Shown one piece after another: positions 1 through 5,948 of a DNA stretch of 64,000 nt. This stretch comes from SYFT01 sp964471115 (lineage in GTDB: Bacteria > Acidobacteriota > Vicinamibacteria > Vicinamibacterales > SCN-69-37). The stretch spans positions 1 to 64,000 of the forward strand of contig CAYYFE010000007.1 in NCBI GenBank assembly GCA_964471115.1, given 5' to 3'. The number at the start of each line of letters is the position of its first letter. Position 1 is the first letter of the stretch. Made by a program: the position numbers and the translations under genes. The notes under the pieces were generated by a model that searched no databases, was not told where the DNA came from, and was given only the letters and a program-made list of their open reading frames with translations.

Positions 1-74
1 CCAACCCGGCGGCCGTGCTGTCGGCCATGTGGACGACGCCGGCCGACGACACGCTTCACAGCATCTTGGAGTGA
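1..74 (+). CDS. 3' end of an unidentified gene
   Basis: The last 23 codons of a reading frame that is open from the window edge, ending ...PADDTLHSILE with TGA at 72-74. The next gene starts 3 bases later, so the two are probably co-transcribed. Too little is visible to assign a family. By position it belongs to the accessory island. Confidence 0.45.
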   Translation, partial: NPAAVLSAMWTTPADDTLHSILE

Positions 75-77
75 GCC

Positions 78-296
78 GTGGGGTTGCCTGACACGACACT
101 CGAGCGTCACCTGACGGTGGATGAGCTGGCTGAAGCCTGGCAGGTGTCTCCAGGTTTCGTCAGGCGCTTGATGCTCGATGAGCCCGGGGTGGTCGTGTTT
201 TTCAATGCACGGCCCGGGAGGCGGGTGTATCGGACTCTGAGGATTCCGGAGTCGGTCGCACAAAGGGTGCACCGCAGAATGAGGAGGGGCGAATGA
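78..296 (+). CDS. Small excisionase-like helix-turn-helix protein
   Basis: A 72-aa basic protein with a GTG start. Residues 11-33 (HLTVDELAEAWQVSPGFVRR) look like a MerR/excisionase-type HTH of the kind that reads a short site, followed by a beta-wing-like stretch and a basic tail (RTLRIPESVAQRVHRRMRR). Small proteins of this type are commonly excisionases or local repressors next to integrases, which fits the tyrosine recombinase at 3174-4253. Its stop overlaps the next start (ATGA, 293-296), so translation is probably coupled. Excisionase versus repressor cannot be decided from sequence. Confidence 0.65.
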   Translation: MGLPDTTLERHLTVDELAEAWQVSPGFVRRLMLDEPGVVVFFNARPGRRVYRTLRIPESVAQRVHRRMRRGE

Positions 297-868
297 AGAC
301 GACAAGACGACCACCAGAAGACCTGTTTTGGCAGGCCTTTCCCGACTACAGGCCGGCAAAGCGGTCGTTGCGGATGACCGTGGAGAGGGCGGGAGCGGCG
401 TTCCAGCGGTTGCAGGCGGCCGTCGATGCCCACGGCGTGTTGTCCGAGGAGCAGCAACAGCTATTGCGCAAGACGCTGGGCCGGCGAGGCCTCCAGGTGC
501 AGCGGGTACTCGACTTTGTTACGGGGTTCAACCAGGACCTTGCCCTCAGCAAGATTGCCATCGAGCGCCGGCGCAAGGATCTCCGTTGGGTCGGGCCATA
601 CGACCTATCTGCCTGGGTCCAAGGGCTTGACGACGCGCCCCTACGGCATGTCCTGGAGCCGATCGCTGCCCTACACGACGCGATGCTCGAGTTGGGTTCA
701 TACGAATTGTCGCAACGTTGGCGCGAGGCGTTTTTCGAATTCGCGCCTTCAACCCGTCGGGCTGAAATGCTCTATTGGCTGCGGGCTGCCTTCGGAGCCT
801 TTCCAGAGGTTCAGGTGATTCGGTCAATCGATGGTTCGATCCAAGGAGTCATCTGGCCGAAGAAGTGA
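293..868 (+). CDS. Unrecognised island protein, 191 aa
   Basis: A mainly helical, soluble-looking protein with no signal peptide or membrane segment and no motif I recognise. It is rich in Arg, Leu, Phe and Trp; residues 45-90 (around LSEEQQQLLRKTLGRRGLQVQRV) look like amphipathic helices, and the C-terminus ends in a short beta-like stretch (VQVIRSIDGSIQGVIWPKK). Its start overlaps the stop of the HTH gene by 4 bases. The reading frame has ordinary codon use and is followed at once by a strong hairpin at 871-907. A DNA-binding or mobility role is possible from context only. Confidence 0.6.
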   Translation: MKTTRRPPEDLFWQAFPDYRPAKRSLRMTVERAGAAFQRLQAAVDAHGVLSEEQQQLLRKTLGRRGLQVQRVLDFVTGFNQDLALSKIAIERRRKDLRWVGPYDLSAWVQGLDDAPLRHVLEPIAALHDAMLELGSYELSQRWREAFFEFAPSTRRAEMLYWLRAAFGAFPEVQVIRSIDGSIQGVIWPKK

Positions 869-870
869 AC

Positions 871-907
871 GGCCGGCCACTGCGTAGGAACGACGCAGTG
901 GCCGGCC
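871..907 (+). terminator. Perfect 15-bp hairpin after the 191-aa gene
   Basis: Arms 871-885 and 893-907 are perfect reverse complements (GGCCGGCCACTGCGT and its complement) with a 7-base loop. It begins 2 bases after the TGA of the upstream gene and ends about 135 bases before the methyltransferase. There is no T-run, so it is either a non-canonical terminator or a palindromic binding site. The remaining 908-1043 shows nothing else clear beyond the leader of the methyltransferase. Confidence 0.5.
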
Positions 908-1043
908 AGCACGAGGATTGGCAGTCCTCAGCGGCGGTCGGGATCGGAAGGGCTAGCGGCGTTCTCCAGCTGACCGGGCTCGCGCCCTGGACAAGAGGGG
1001 GCCGGGTTGTATGCCGACGGCCCGGTGGTCTATCCTCACCCTC

Positions 1044-2177
1044 GTGAGCTTTTCGAGTCTGGACTTCTTCGCAGGCAGCGGCTTGGTCCGGCTGGGTTTG
1101 GCCCCGGAGTTCGAATCGGTCTGGGCGAACGACATCTGCCCCAAGAAGCGGGCTGTGTACGTAGCCAACTTCCCTGAAGACAACTTCCACCTCGGCTCCA
1201 TCGAGGATGTGAAGGGGCGACTGCTGCCGAAGGCGGACTTGGCCTGGGCCTCCTTTCCTTGTCAGGATTTGTCGCTGGCGGGGAATCTCGTCGGAATCAA
1301 GGCGGGGACTCGCTCTGGCCTTTTCTGGCAGTGGCTGCGGGTCTTGGATGAGATGAAGGCGGCCGGAAAGCGGGTCCCGCTGCTCGTTGCTGAAAACGTG
1401 GTGGGCTTCGTTGTTGCGAATAGAGGCAAGAACTTTCGCGTGGCGTATGACGCCTTGCGCGAACGTGGTTACAGGGCAGGTGCCCTCATTATTGATGCTA
1501 GGCACTTCGTGCCCCAGAGTCGGCCCCGTGCCTTCCTGGTCGCCATCGATGAAGCCCTTGATGTCGACGGTCTGGTTCAGCCGCTGCCTAGCGGTCCATT
1601 CCACACAGACGGCCTCATCCGGACGGTGGCAACCCTGAAGGACGAGCAGTGGCTTTGGTGGTCGCTACCAGCACCGTCCGGGCGGCACCCGAACTTCGCG
1701 GATGTTTGTGAACGTGATGCACCTTGCGAAACCCTCGAGAAGACCAGGGAGTTACGCGCGATGTTATCTCCGCTGAATAGCCTGAAGTTGCGGCAGGCAA
1801 TCAAGCTCCGGAAGTTCCTCGCGGGTACCGGCTATCGACGAACGCGGCCCGACGAGAAAGGCCGACGCGTTCAGCGGTTGGAGGTTCGGTTCGACGGAAT
1901 CGCTGGTTGCTTGCGAACGCCTGAAGGCGGCAGTAGCCGACAGGTTGTCGTGATTGTTGATCAAGGTAAGGTCCGCACTCGGCTGATGACGGTTCGCGAG
2001 TGTGCGAGGCTCATGGGAGCGCCGGATACGTTCTTGTTGCCGGGCTCATACAACGACGGATATCGGGCGATGGGCGATGGCGTCGCCGCCCCTGCAACCA
2101 GGTGGCTCACGCGACACCTATTAGCCCCGCTGGCCGAACGAAGGGCAGCGGCGAGTTCCAGTACGTCCGCTGCCTAA
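1044..2177 (+). CDS. C5-cytosine DNA methyltransferase (Dcm family)
   Basis: Transfers a methyl group from S-adenosylmethionine to C5 of cytosine in DNA. Counting from the GTG at 1044 (377 aa), the conserved blocks are in order: motif I DFFAGSG (residues 7-13), motif IV FPCQ with catalytic Cys at about 73, motif VI ENV (117-119), motif VIII QSRPR (158-162), a variable target-recognition region of about 170-300, then LTVRECARLMG and a GDGV variant of the motif X GNAV block. An ATG at 1011 would add 11 residues (MPTARWSILTL) not expected before motif I, so GTG 1044 is preferred. Followed 6 bases later by a GIY-YIG nuclease and then vsr, which suggests a restriction-modification locus. Confidence 0.93.
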   Translation: MSFSSLDFFAGSGLVRLGLAPEFESVWANDICPKKRAVYVANFPEDNFHLGSIEDVKGRLLPKADLAWASFPCQDLSLAGNLVGIKAGTRSGLFWQWLRVLDEMKAAGKRVPLLVAENVVGFVVANRGKNFRVAYDALRERGYRAGALIIDARHFVPQSRPRAFLVAIDEALDVDGLVQPLPSGPFHTDGLIRTVATLKDEQWLWWSLPAPSGRHPNFADVCERDAPCETLEKTRELRAMLSPLNSLKLRQAIKLRKFLAGTGYRRTRPDEKGRRVQRLEVRFDGIAGCLRTPEGGSSRQVVVIVDQGKVRTRLMTVRECARLMGAPDTFLLPGSYNDGYRAMGDGVAAPATRWLTRHLLAPLAERRAAASSSTSAA

Positions 2178-2183
2178 CGAACC

Positions 2184-2765
2184 GTGGCCATTGATCTTGC
2201 GTTCAGGAAAAGGGCGGCAAGGACCCTGACGAACAAGATTGGCTGCTATGTACTTTGCGACCTCGACCAGGTGCCCATCTATGTCGGCAAGTCGATTGAT
2301 GGGATCCGTACGCGCGTAAACCGGCACCTGACTTCCGCGCGCTCAGACATCATCGCGAACAGGCAAGTTGATGTCTGGGAGATCGCCTGGGTCTGGGCGT
2401 ACCCCGTCTCCAGGCGAGCCGATATCGCGCCGTTAGAGGATGCGCTGTTTCACGCCTTCCATCCCAAGTCGGCTCTGATGAACGGCAAGGTTCCGCCAAA
2501 GCCGCCGGGGCGACCTCGAATTCCCGCACCAGAACAAGTGGTGCAGGTGATGACGGATGCTGAGATTCAGGAAAAGAGGGACCCTGCTCTCCGTCTGCCG
2601 AGGCAAGCCGAGCACTACACGCAAATCGTCGGGCACTTTCTTGCGGTCAAGAACTCCAAGGAGATCGCCGGCGCGATCCAGGCGCACTTCGAGCGGCTAC
2701 AGAAATACCACGTCAGGCTCCTGCAACAGGCGGTTGACGTTGAGGGCGACACGCCGGAGGAATAA
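2184..2765 (+). CDS. GIY-YIG nuclease, probable type II restriction enzyme
   Basis: A 193-aa protein with GTG start. The N-terminal half is a GIY-YIG nuclease fold: GCYV (residues 20-23), IYVGKS (32-37, catalytic Tyr33), Arg42/Arg44 and His48 in the helix, Glu85 as metal ligand in APLEDALF, and Asn100. The C-terminal 90 residues are helical and unfamiliar. Being directly downstream of a C5 methyltransferase points to the cognate restriction enzyme, as in Eco29kI-type systems where a GIY-YIG enzyme pairs with a C5 methylase. A DNA-repair or homing nuclease is less likely given the context. Recognition sequence cannot be predicted. Confidence 0.75.
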   Translation: MAIDLAFRKRAARTLTNKIGCYVLCDLDQVPIYVGKSIDGIRTRVNRHLTSARSDIIANRQVDVWEIAWVWAYPVSRRADIAPLEDALFHAFHPKSALMNGKVPPKPPGRPRIPAPEQVVQVMTDAEIQEKRDPALRLPRQAEHYTQIVGHFLAVKNSKEIAGAIQAHFERLQKYHVRLLQQAVDVEGDTPEE

Positions 2766-2773
2766 CGCCTCCG

Positions 2774-3190
2774 ATGTCTGATGTTTTGTCTCCTGCCCAG
2801 CGGCGACGCTGTATGCAGGCCGTGCGATCGAAAGACACGTTGCCGGAGCTTCGTGTCCGCCGAATGGTGCACGCGATGGGTTATCGCTACGCGCTGCATC
2901 GGCGTGACCTGCCTGGTTCACCGGACCTCACCCTTGTATCAAGACGAAGGCTAATTTTCGTTCACGGCTGCTTCTGGCACTCTCACTCCTGCAAGGCAGG
3001 CCAGAAAGTGCCCGTGCGAAACGCCACGTATTGGAGCCAGAAACGACTAAGGAACGCTGCGAGAGACCGTGCAGCGATCAAATCAGCACGACGTCTCGGT
3101 TGGTCTGTGTTGGTCGTATGGGAGTGCCAGACGACGGAGGCGAATAGGTTGCATCGCCTGCTGCAGAAGTTTCTTACCAAGCCTTTCTGA
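2774..3190 (+). CDS. vsr: Very short patch repair endonuclease Vsr
   Basis: Nicks DNA 5' of T in T:G mismatches that arise by deamination of 5-methylcytosine, starting very-short-patch repair. The 138-aa protein has Glu25, Asp51 (LPGSPDL), His64 and His69 (FVHGCFWH) and nearby Cys66, Cys73 and His71, which match the catalytic and zinc-binding positions of the Vsr family at the same numbering as the E. coli enzyme. It lies 8 bases after the GIY-YIG gene and serves the upstream methyltransferase. The 3' end overlaps the oppositely oriented integrase by 17 bases. Confidence 0.95.
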   Translation: MSDVLSPAQRRRCMQAVRSKDTLPELRVRRMVHAMGYRYALHRRDLPGSPDLTLVSRRRLIFVHGCFWHSHSCKAGQKVPVRNATYWSQKRLRNAARDRAAIKSARRLGWSVLVVWECQTTEANRLHRLLQKFLTKPF

Positions 3191-4253
3191 CGGCACTCTC
3201 AAGCTGTTCCTGTCGCGCCTTCACCCAGGGGCTGTAATGCTTCTCGGTGATTCGGATCGAGGAGTGGCCTAGCAGTGTCGAGACTTGGTCGATGGGCACG
3301 CCGGCCAGCAGCAGTTCGACGGCGAACGTGTCGCGGAAGCGGTGGGCGTGTCCCTTCTCGACTTTGGCCAGCTTGAACAGTTTTCTGAGCGATCGCTGCC
3401 AGTCGGCGACCGCGGTCTTGGGGAGTCCGTTTCCGCTCCAGAAGAATCTCGGCCCGTTGGTGATCTTCTCAAGAGCCTCGACGGCCTTCTGGGGGAGCGG
3501 CACATAAACGGGGATGCCAGTCTTTGCCTGATACAAGAACAGCTTGTCCTTCTGCAGTCGGCCGCATTCAAGCGTGGCGCAGTCGCGGATCCGCAGCCCT
3601 GAATAGCGGAGCGTCAGAACGAAGGCCAGGAGCCGTGCGCGGTTGTTGTGCCCATAGGCGTTTCGCTCCGGGTATTGGTCGACGGCCTCGACGATGCTGT
3701 CAACTTCTTCGCGGGTGAACGGCAGCGTTGGTTTCGGCGTGACCTTCGGCGGCTTCACGCCGACCATCGGGTTGGTCTTGACCCAATTCGCCTGATGGCA
3801 GAAGCGAAAGAATCCTCGGAGCCGTTCGAGGTTCTTGGAGGCGGAAATTGGCGCGTCGTTCCACGTCGCTCGGAATCGGCGCAGGGCAACGACGTCGAGC
3901 TGGTTCAGTCGGGTGTAGCCCTCGTTCGTGCACCACGCCAGCAGACGACGTTCTAGGAGGTTGGAGATCTTTTGGATTGTCGGCTCGCGCAGGCCCCGAG
4001 CACGGGCGTCGGTGATGAACTCTTCAACGGCCTTCTTGATGGCTGGCGCGGCCGTCTTCTCGGCTCCGATTTCACCGGCAGCATCCCACTTCGTGACGAG
4101 GTCGGATGCGGCTTCCCAAGAAGTGAGGTTCAGGGACTTGCGAATGGTTTCGCCGGCTAGGCTGCCTTCAACGTAGATCGGGCAGCGACAGCGGCGGTAT
4201 TTCTCCGAGGTCTGCCCGCATGCTTTTCGATGGCGTCGATACAGCCGAAGCAT
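3174..4253 (-). CDS. Tyrosine recombinase (island integrase)
   Basis: A 359-aa site-specific recombinase. The N-terminus has a Cys-rich patch (CRCPIYVEG), residues about 70-160 form the SAM-like core-binding domain, and the C-terminal catalytic domain carries Arg221 (RYSGLRIRD), His304-x-x-Arg307 (HAHRFRD), His330 (LGHSS) and the nucleophile Tyr340 (EKHYSPW). All active-site residues are present. It reads away from the tmRNA gene, and its start is only about 54 bases from a perfect inverted repeat at the tmRNA 3' end. This is the usual place for an integrase that uses ssrA as attachment site. Confidence 0.93.
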   Translation of the reverse strand: MLRLYRRHRKACGQTSEKYRRCRCPIYVEGSLAGETIRKSLNLTSWEAASDLVTKWDAAGEIGAEKTAAPAIKKAVEEFITDARARGLREPTIQKISNLLERRLLAWCTNEGYTRLNQLDVVALRRFRATWNDAPISASKNLERLRGFFRFCHQANWVKTNPMVGVKPPKVTPKPTLPFTREEVDSIVEAVDQYPERNAYGHNNRARLLAFVLTLRYSGLRIRDCATLECGRLQKDKLFLYQAKTGIPVYVPLPQKAVEALEKITNGPRFFWSGNGLPKTAVADWQRSLRKLFKLAKVEKGHAHRFRDTFAVELLLAGVPIDQVSTLLGHSSIRITEKHYSPWVKARQEQLESAVRKAW

Positions 4254-4306
4254 GAGGGCAGATTACCATCGAAGCCCACAGATGGGCCTCTTGGCGTCTG
4301 CGTCAG

Positions 4307-4341
4307 ATATCTAAGTCATTTTATTTCAATGACTTAGATAT
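4307..4341. repeat. Perfect 14-bp inverted repeat with 7-bp spacer, probable att core
   Basis: ATATCTAAGTCATT at 4307-4320 and its exact complement at 4328-4341, spaced by TTATTTC. The right arm ends on the last base of the tmRNA (its 3' terminal A). Two arms around a 7-bp centre is the layout of a tyrosine-recombinase core site, and the integrase gene is adjacent. It is AT-rich in a GC-rich chromosome and lacks the T-run expected of an intrinsic terminator in the tmRNA direction, though it could still act as one. Confidence 0.55.
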
Positions 4342-4693
4342 GGTGGAGGCGGCGGGAGTCGAACCCGCGTCCGAAAGGCCTGTCACCGCAGGCGTCTACA
4401 TGCGTAGCCGGACTTGAAGTTTTGCGGCCGGCGTCGAAGCCCGGCGAACGCGCCGGCCGCTAGCCCGAAAAATCTCGTCCGCTGACGTCGGGCGCGTCAG
4501 CGAACCAGCCTGCTGAATGGCGTGTTCTCCCCGCCCGCAGGCTGACGAGGAAACACGTCGCGGTTAATTAAGCCGCGAGTGCGAGCTGCGTGTCCGCAGT
4601 TGCAGTGTTTTTCCGCCGGATTAACGAGTCGAACGGAATTGGCTCGGCATGCGACCCACGATCCCTTGCCCCCGTCGAAGCCGTATCGCCCCC
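4341..4693 (-). ncRNA. ssrA: tmRNA (transfer-messenger RNA)
   Basis: Rescues stalled ribosomes by trans-translation. The 5' end reads GGGGGCGATACGGCTTCGAC and pairs with the 3' CGCCTCC-ACCA as a 7-bp acceptor stem. The T-arm (GGGTTCGACTCCC) and encoded CCA are present, and length is 353 nt. The tag reading frame ends NTATADTQLALAA followed by TAA-TTAA; the resume codon is probably GCA, giving a tag such as ATADTQLALAA, but the resume point is uncertain. The gene is intact although it is the island's insertion site. A TACAAT box (minus strand, 4717-4722) may be part of its promoter. Confidence 0.96.
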
Positions 4694-4805
4694 ACAAGGT
4701 CGAAATCGCTGCTTCCATTGTAACCGGTCGGCCCCGCATTCCGAGTACCAACTCCCTTGCATCCCCCGCCCGGACGATGCGAGCGTCGTCGTCATGCAGA
4801 CACAC

Positions 4806-4845
4806 TTGACGGATACACACAAAATCGATATGTTTACACATCGAT
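4806..4845 (+). promoter_or_regulatory. vapBC promoter with overlapping operator
   Basis: TTGACG at 4806-4811, a 17-base spacer and TATGTT at 4829-4834 make a good sigma-70 promoter. An inverted repeat (ATCGATATGT at 4824-4833, TT, ACACATCGAT at 4836-4845, one mismatch) covers the -10 box and the likely start point. This is where a VapB/VapC complex would bind for conditional autorepression. The start codon is at 4851, so the leader is very short. Confidence 0.65.
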
Positions 4846-4850
4846 GAGTC

Positions 4851-5063
4851 ATGCGGACGAACATTGAAATCGACGATGTGTTGATGGAACGCGCCCTGCG
4901 TGTGAGCGGCGAACCGACCAAGCGTGCCGTCGTCGAACGCGCGCTGCAGCTGTTGATCGACACTCACGGGCAGGCCGGCATTCGCGCGCTGCGCGGCACG
5001 GTGGAGTGGCAGGGCGATTTGGCCGCCAGCCGCCAGGGCCGTCGCCTCGCCACGGCCAAGTGA
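4851..5063 (+). CDS. vapB: VapB-type antitoxin
   Basis: A 70-aa antitoxin of a type II toxin-antitoxin pair. The N-terminus MRTNIEIDDVLMERAL is the characteristic beta-strand/helix of the ribbon-helix-helix-like VapB family and should bind the operator just upstream. The C-terminal half (about residues 40-70) is the toxin-neutralising tail. Its TGA overlaps the GTG start of vapC (GTGA at 5060-5063), giving translational coupling. Confidence 0.88.
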   Translation: MRTNIEIDDVLMERALRVSGEPTKRAVVERALQLLIDTHGQAGIRALRGTVEWQGDLAASRQGRRLATAK

Positions 5064-5458
5064 CAATCGTCGACACCACCGTCTGGATCGACTACCTGCG
5101 GGGAACGACGACGCCGCACACCGAGTGGCTGGATGCGCATCTGACCACCGAGCGCATCGGCCTGCTGGACGTGATGGTGTGTGAGCTGTTGCAGGGCGTC
5201 GGCGACGACCGGACGGCGGCATCACTGCTGCGCCAACTCAAACGGTTCGCGATCCATGACACCGGTGGTGTGGACCTGGCAGCCGCCGCAGCGGCCAACT
5301 ACCGCTCCCTGCGCAGCCGGGGCATCACCGTGCGGAAGACCATCGACTGTCTGATCCCCACCTGGTGCATCCGCGAAGGCCACGCCCTGCTCCACGCCGA
5401 CCGCGACTTCGATCCCTTCGCTGAGCACCTCGGGTTGCGGGTGGTGGATCCGGCATGA
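5060..5458 (+). CDS. vapC: VapC-type PIN-domain toxin RNase
   Basis: A 132-aa Mg2+-dependent PIN ribonuclease. Acidic active-site residues are visible: Asp5 (VTIVDTTVWIDYL), Glu42 (VCELLQG), Asp96 (KTIDCLI) and Asp114 (LHADRDFD). Start is set at GTG 5060, which keeps the motif-1 Asp at the family's usual position; an upstream start would run through vapB. Cellular target is usually a tRNA or rRNA loop, but cannot be told here. Its stop overlaps the following lipoprotein gene by 4 bases. Confidence 0.9.
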   Translation: MTIVDTTVWIDYLRGTTTPHTEWLDAHLTTERIGLLDVMVCELLQGVGDDRTAASLLRQLKRFAIHDTGGVDLAAAAAANYRSLRSRGITVRKTIDCLIPTWCIREGHALLHADRDFDPFAEHLGLRVVDPA

Positions 5459-5937
5459 CCAGGCGCCGCGTGGTGTGGCTCCTCATCGCCGTGCCGCTCG
5501 CGGCCTGCGGAGGGCTGTCGCACATCAACGCGCCGTACGAGATCGCCGGCGCGCCGTCCGCAACCGGCTGCGACGGCTGGTTCAACCTTGGCGGCCGGTC
5601 GGAACCGTCAGGCTACACCCACGCATTCACGCTGCAGAACCGGTCGACGACGGCCACGTGTCGTGCCCAACGCGTGACGCTGCTGTTTCACAGAGGAATC
5701 GCTCGTACTGCCATCCGGCTCTCGTCGCCGCCCGGCTGGACGATGGTGACCGTGCCCTGTCAGGAGCAGCCGCTGGTGTGTGGCGTGGTCTGGTCCTCGG
5801 CCCCGGGCGTACCGGCGGGCGGCAGTCTCCGGGGGTTCGGCCTGTGGTACGGCCAGCCCGGCGGCCTGCTCCGCATCTGGATCATCGATGTCGGGCGACG
5901 TCGCGTCGCCGTGCCGATCGGCACCGTGGGTGGGTGA
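5455..5937 (+). CDS. Putative lipoprotein of unknown function
   Basis: A 160-aa protein with an Arg-rich start, a hydrophobic stretch and a lipobox LAAC (Cys18), so probably exported and lipid-anchored. The mature part has paired cysteines, a beta-rich look and a C-terminal hydrophobic strand. I do not recognise the family. It starts within the vapC stop codon (ATGA), so it is the third gene of the toxin-antitoxin operon, which is unusual for a surface protein. The ADOP gene converges 11 bases downstream. Confidence 0.7.
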   Translation: MTRRRVVWLLIAVPLAACGGLSHINAPYEIAGAPSATGCDGWFNLGGRSEPSGYTHAFTLQNRSTTATCRAQRVTLLFHRGIARTAIRLSSPPGWTMVTVPCQEQPLVCGVVWSSAPGVPAGGSLRGFGLWYGQPGGLLRIWIIDVGRRRVAVPIGTVGG

Positions 5938-5948
5938 AGCCGCACGGC

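Noticed and set aside
4497..5225. Minus-strand frame across the tmRNA and vapB/vapC
   Set aside because: It covers a structured RNA gene and two supported genes; the composition is arbitrary.
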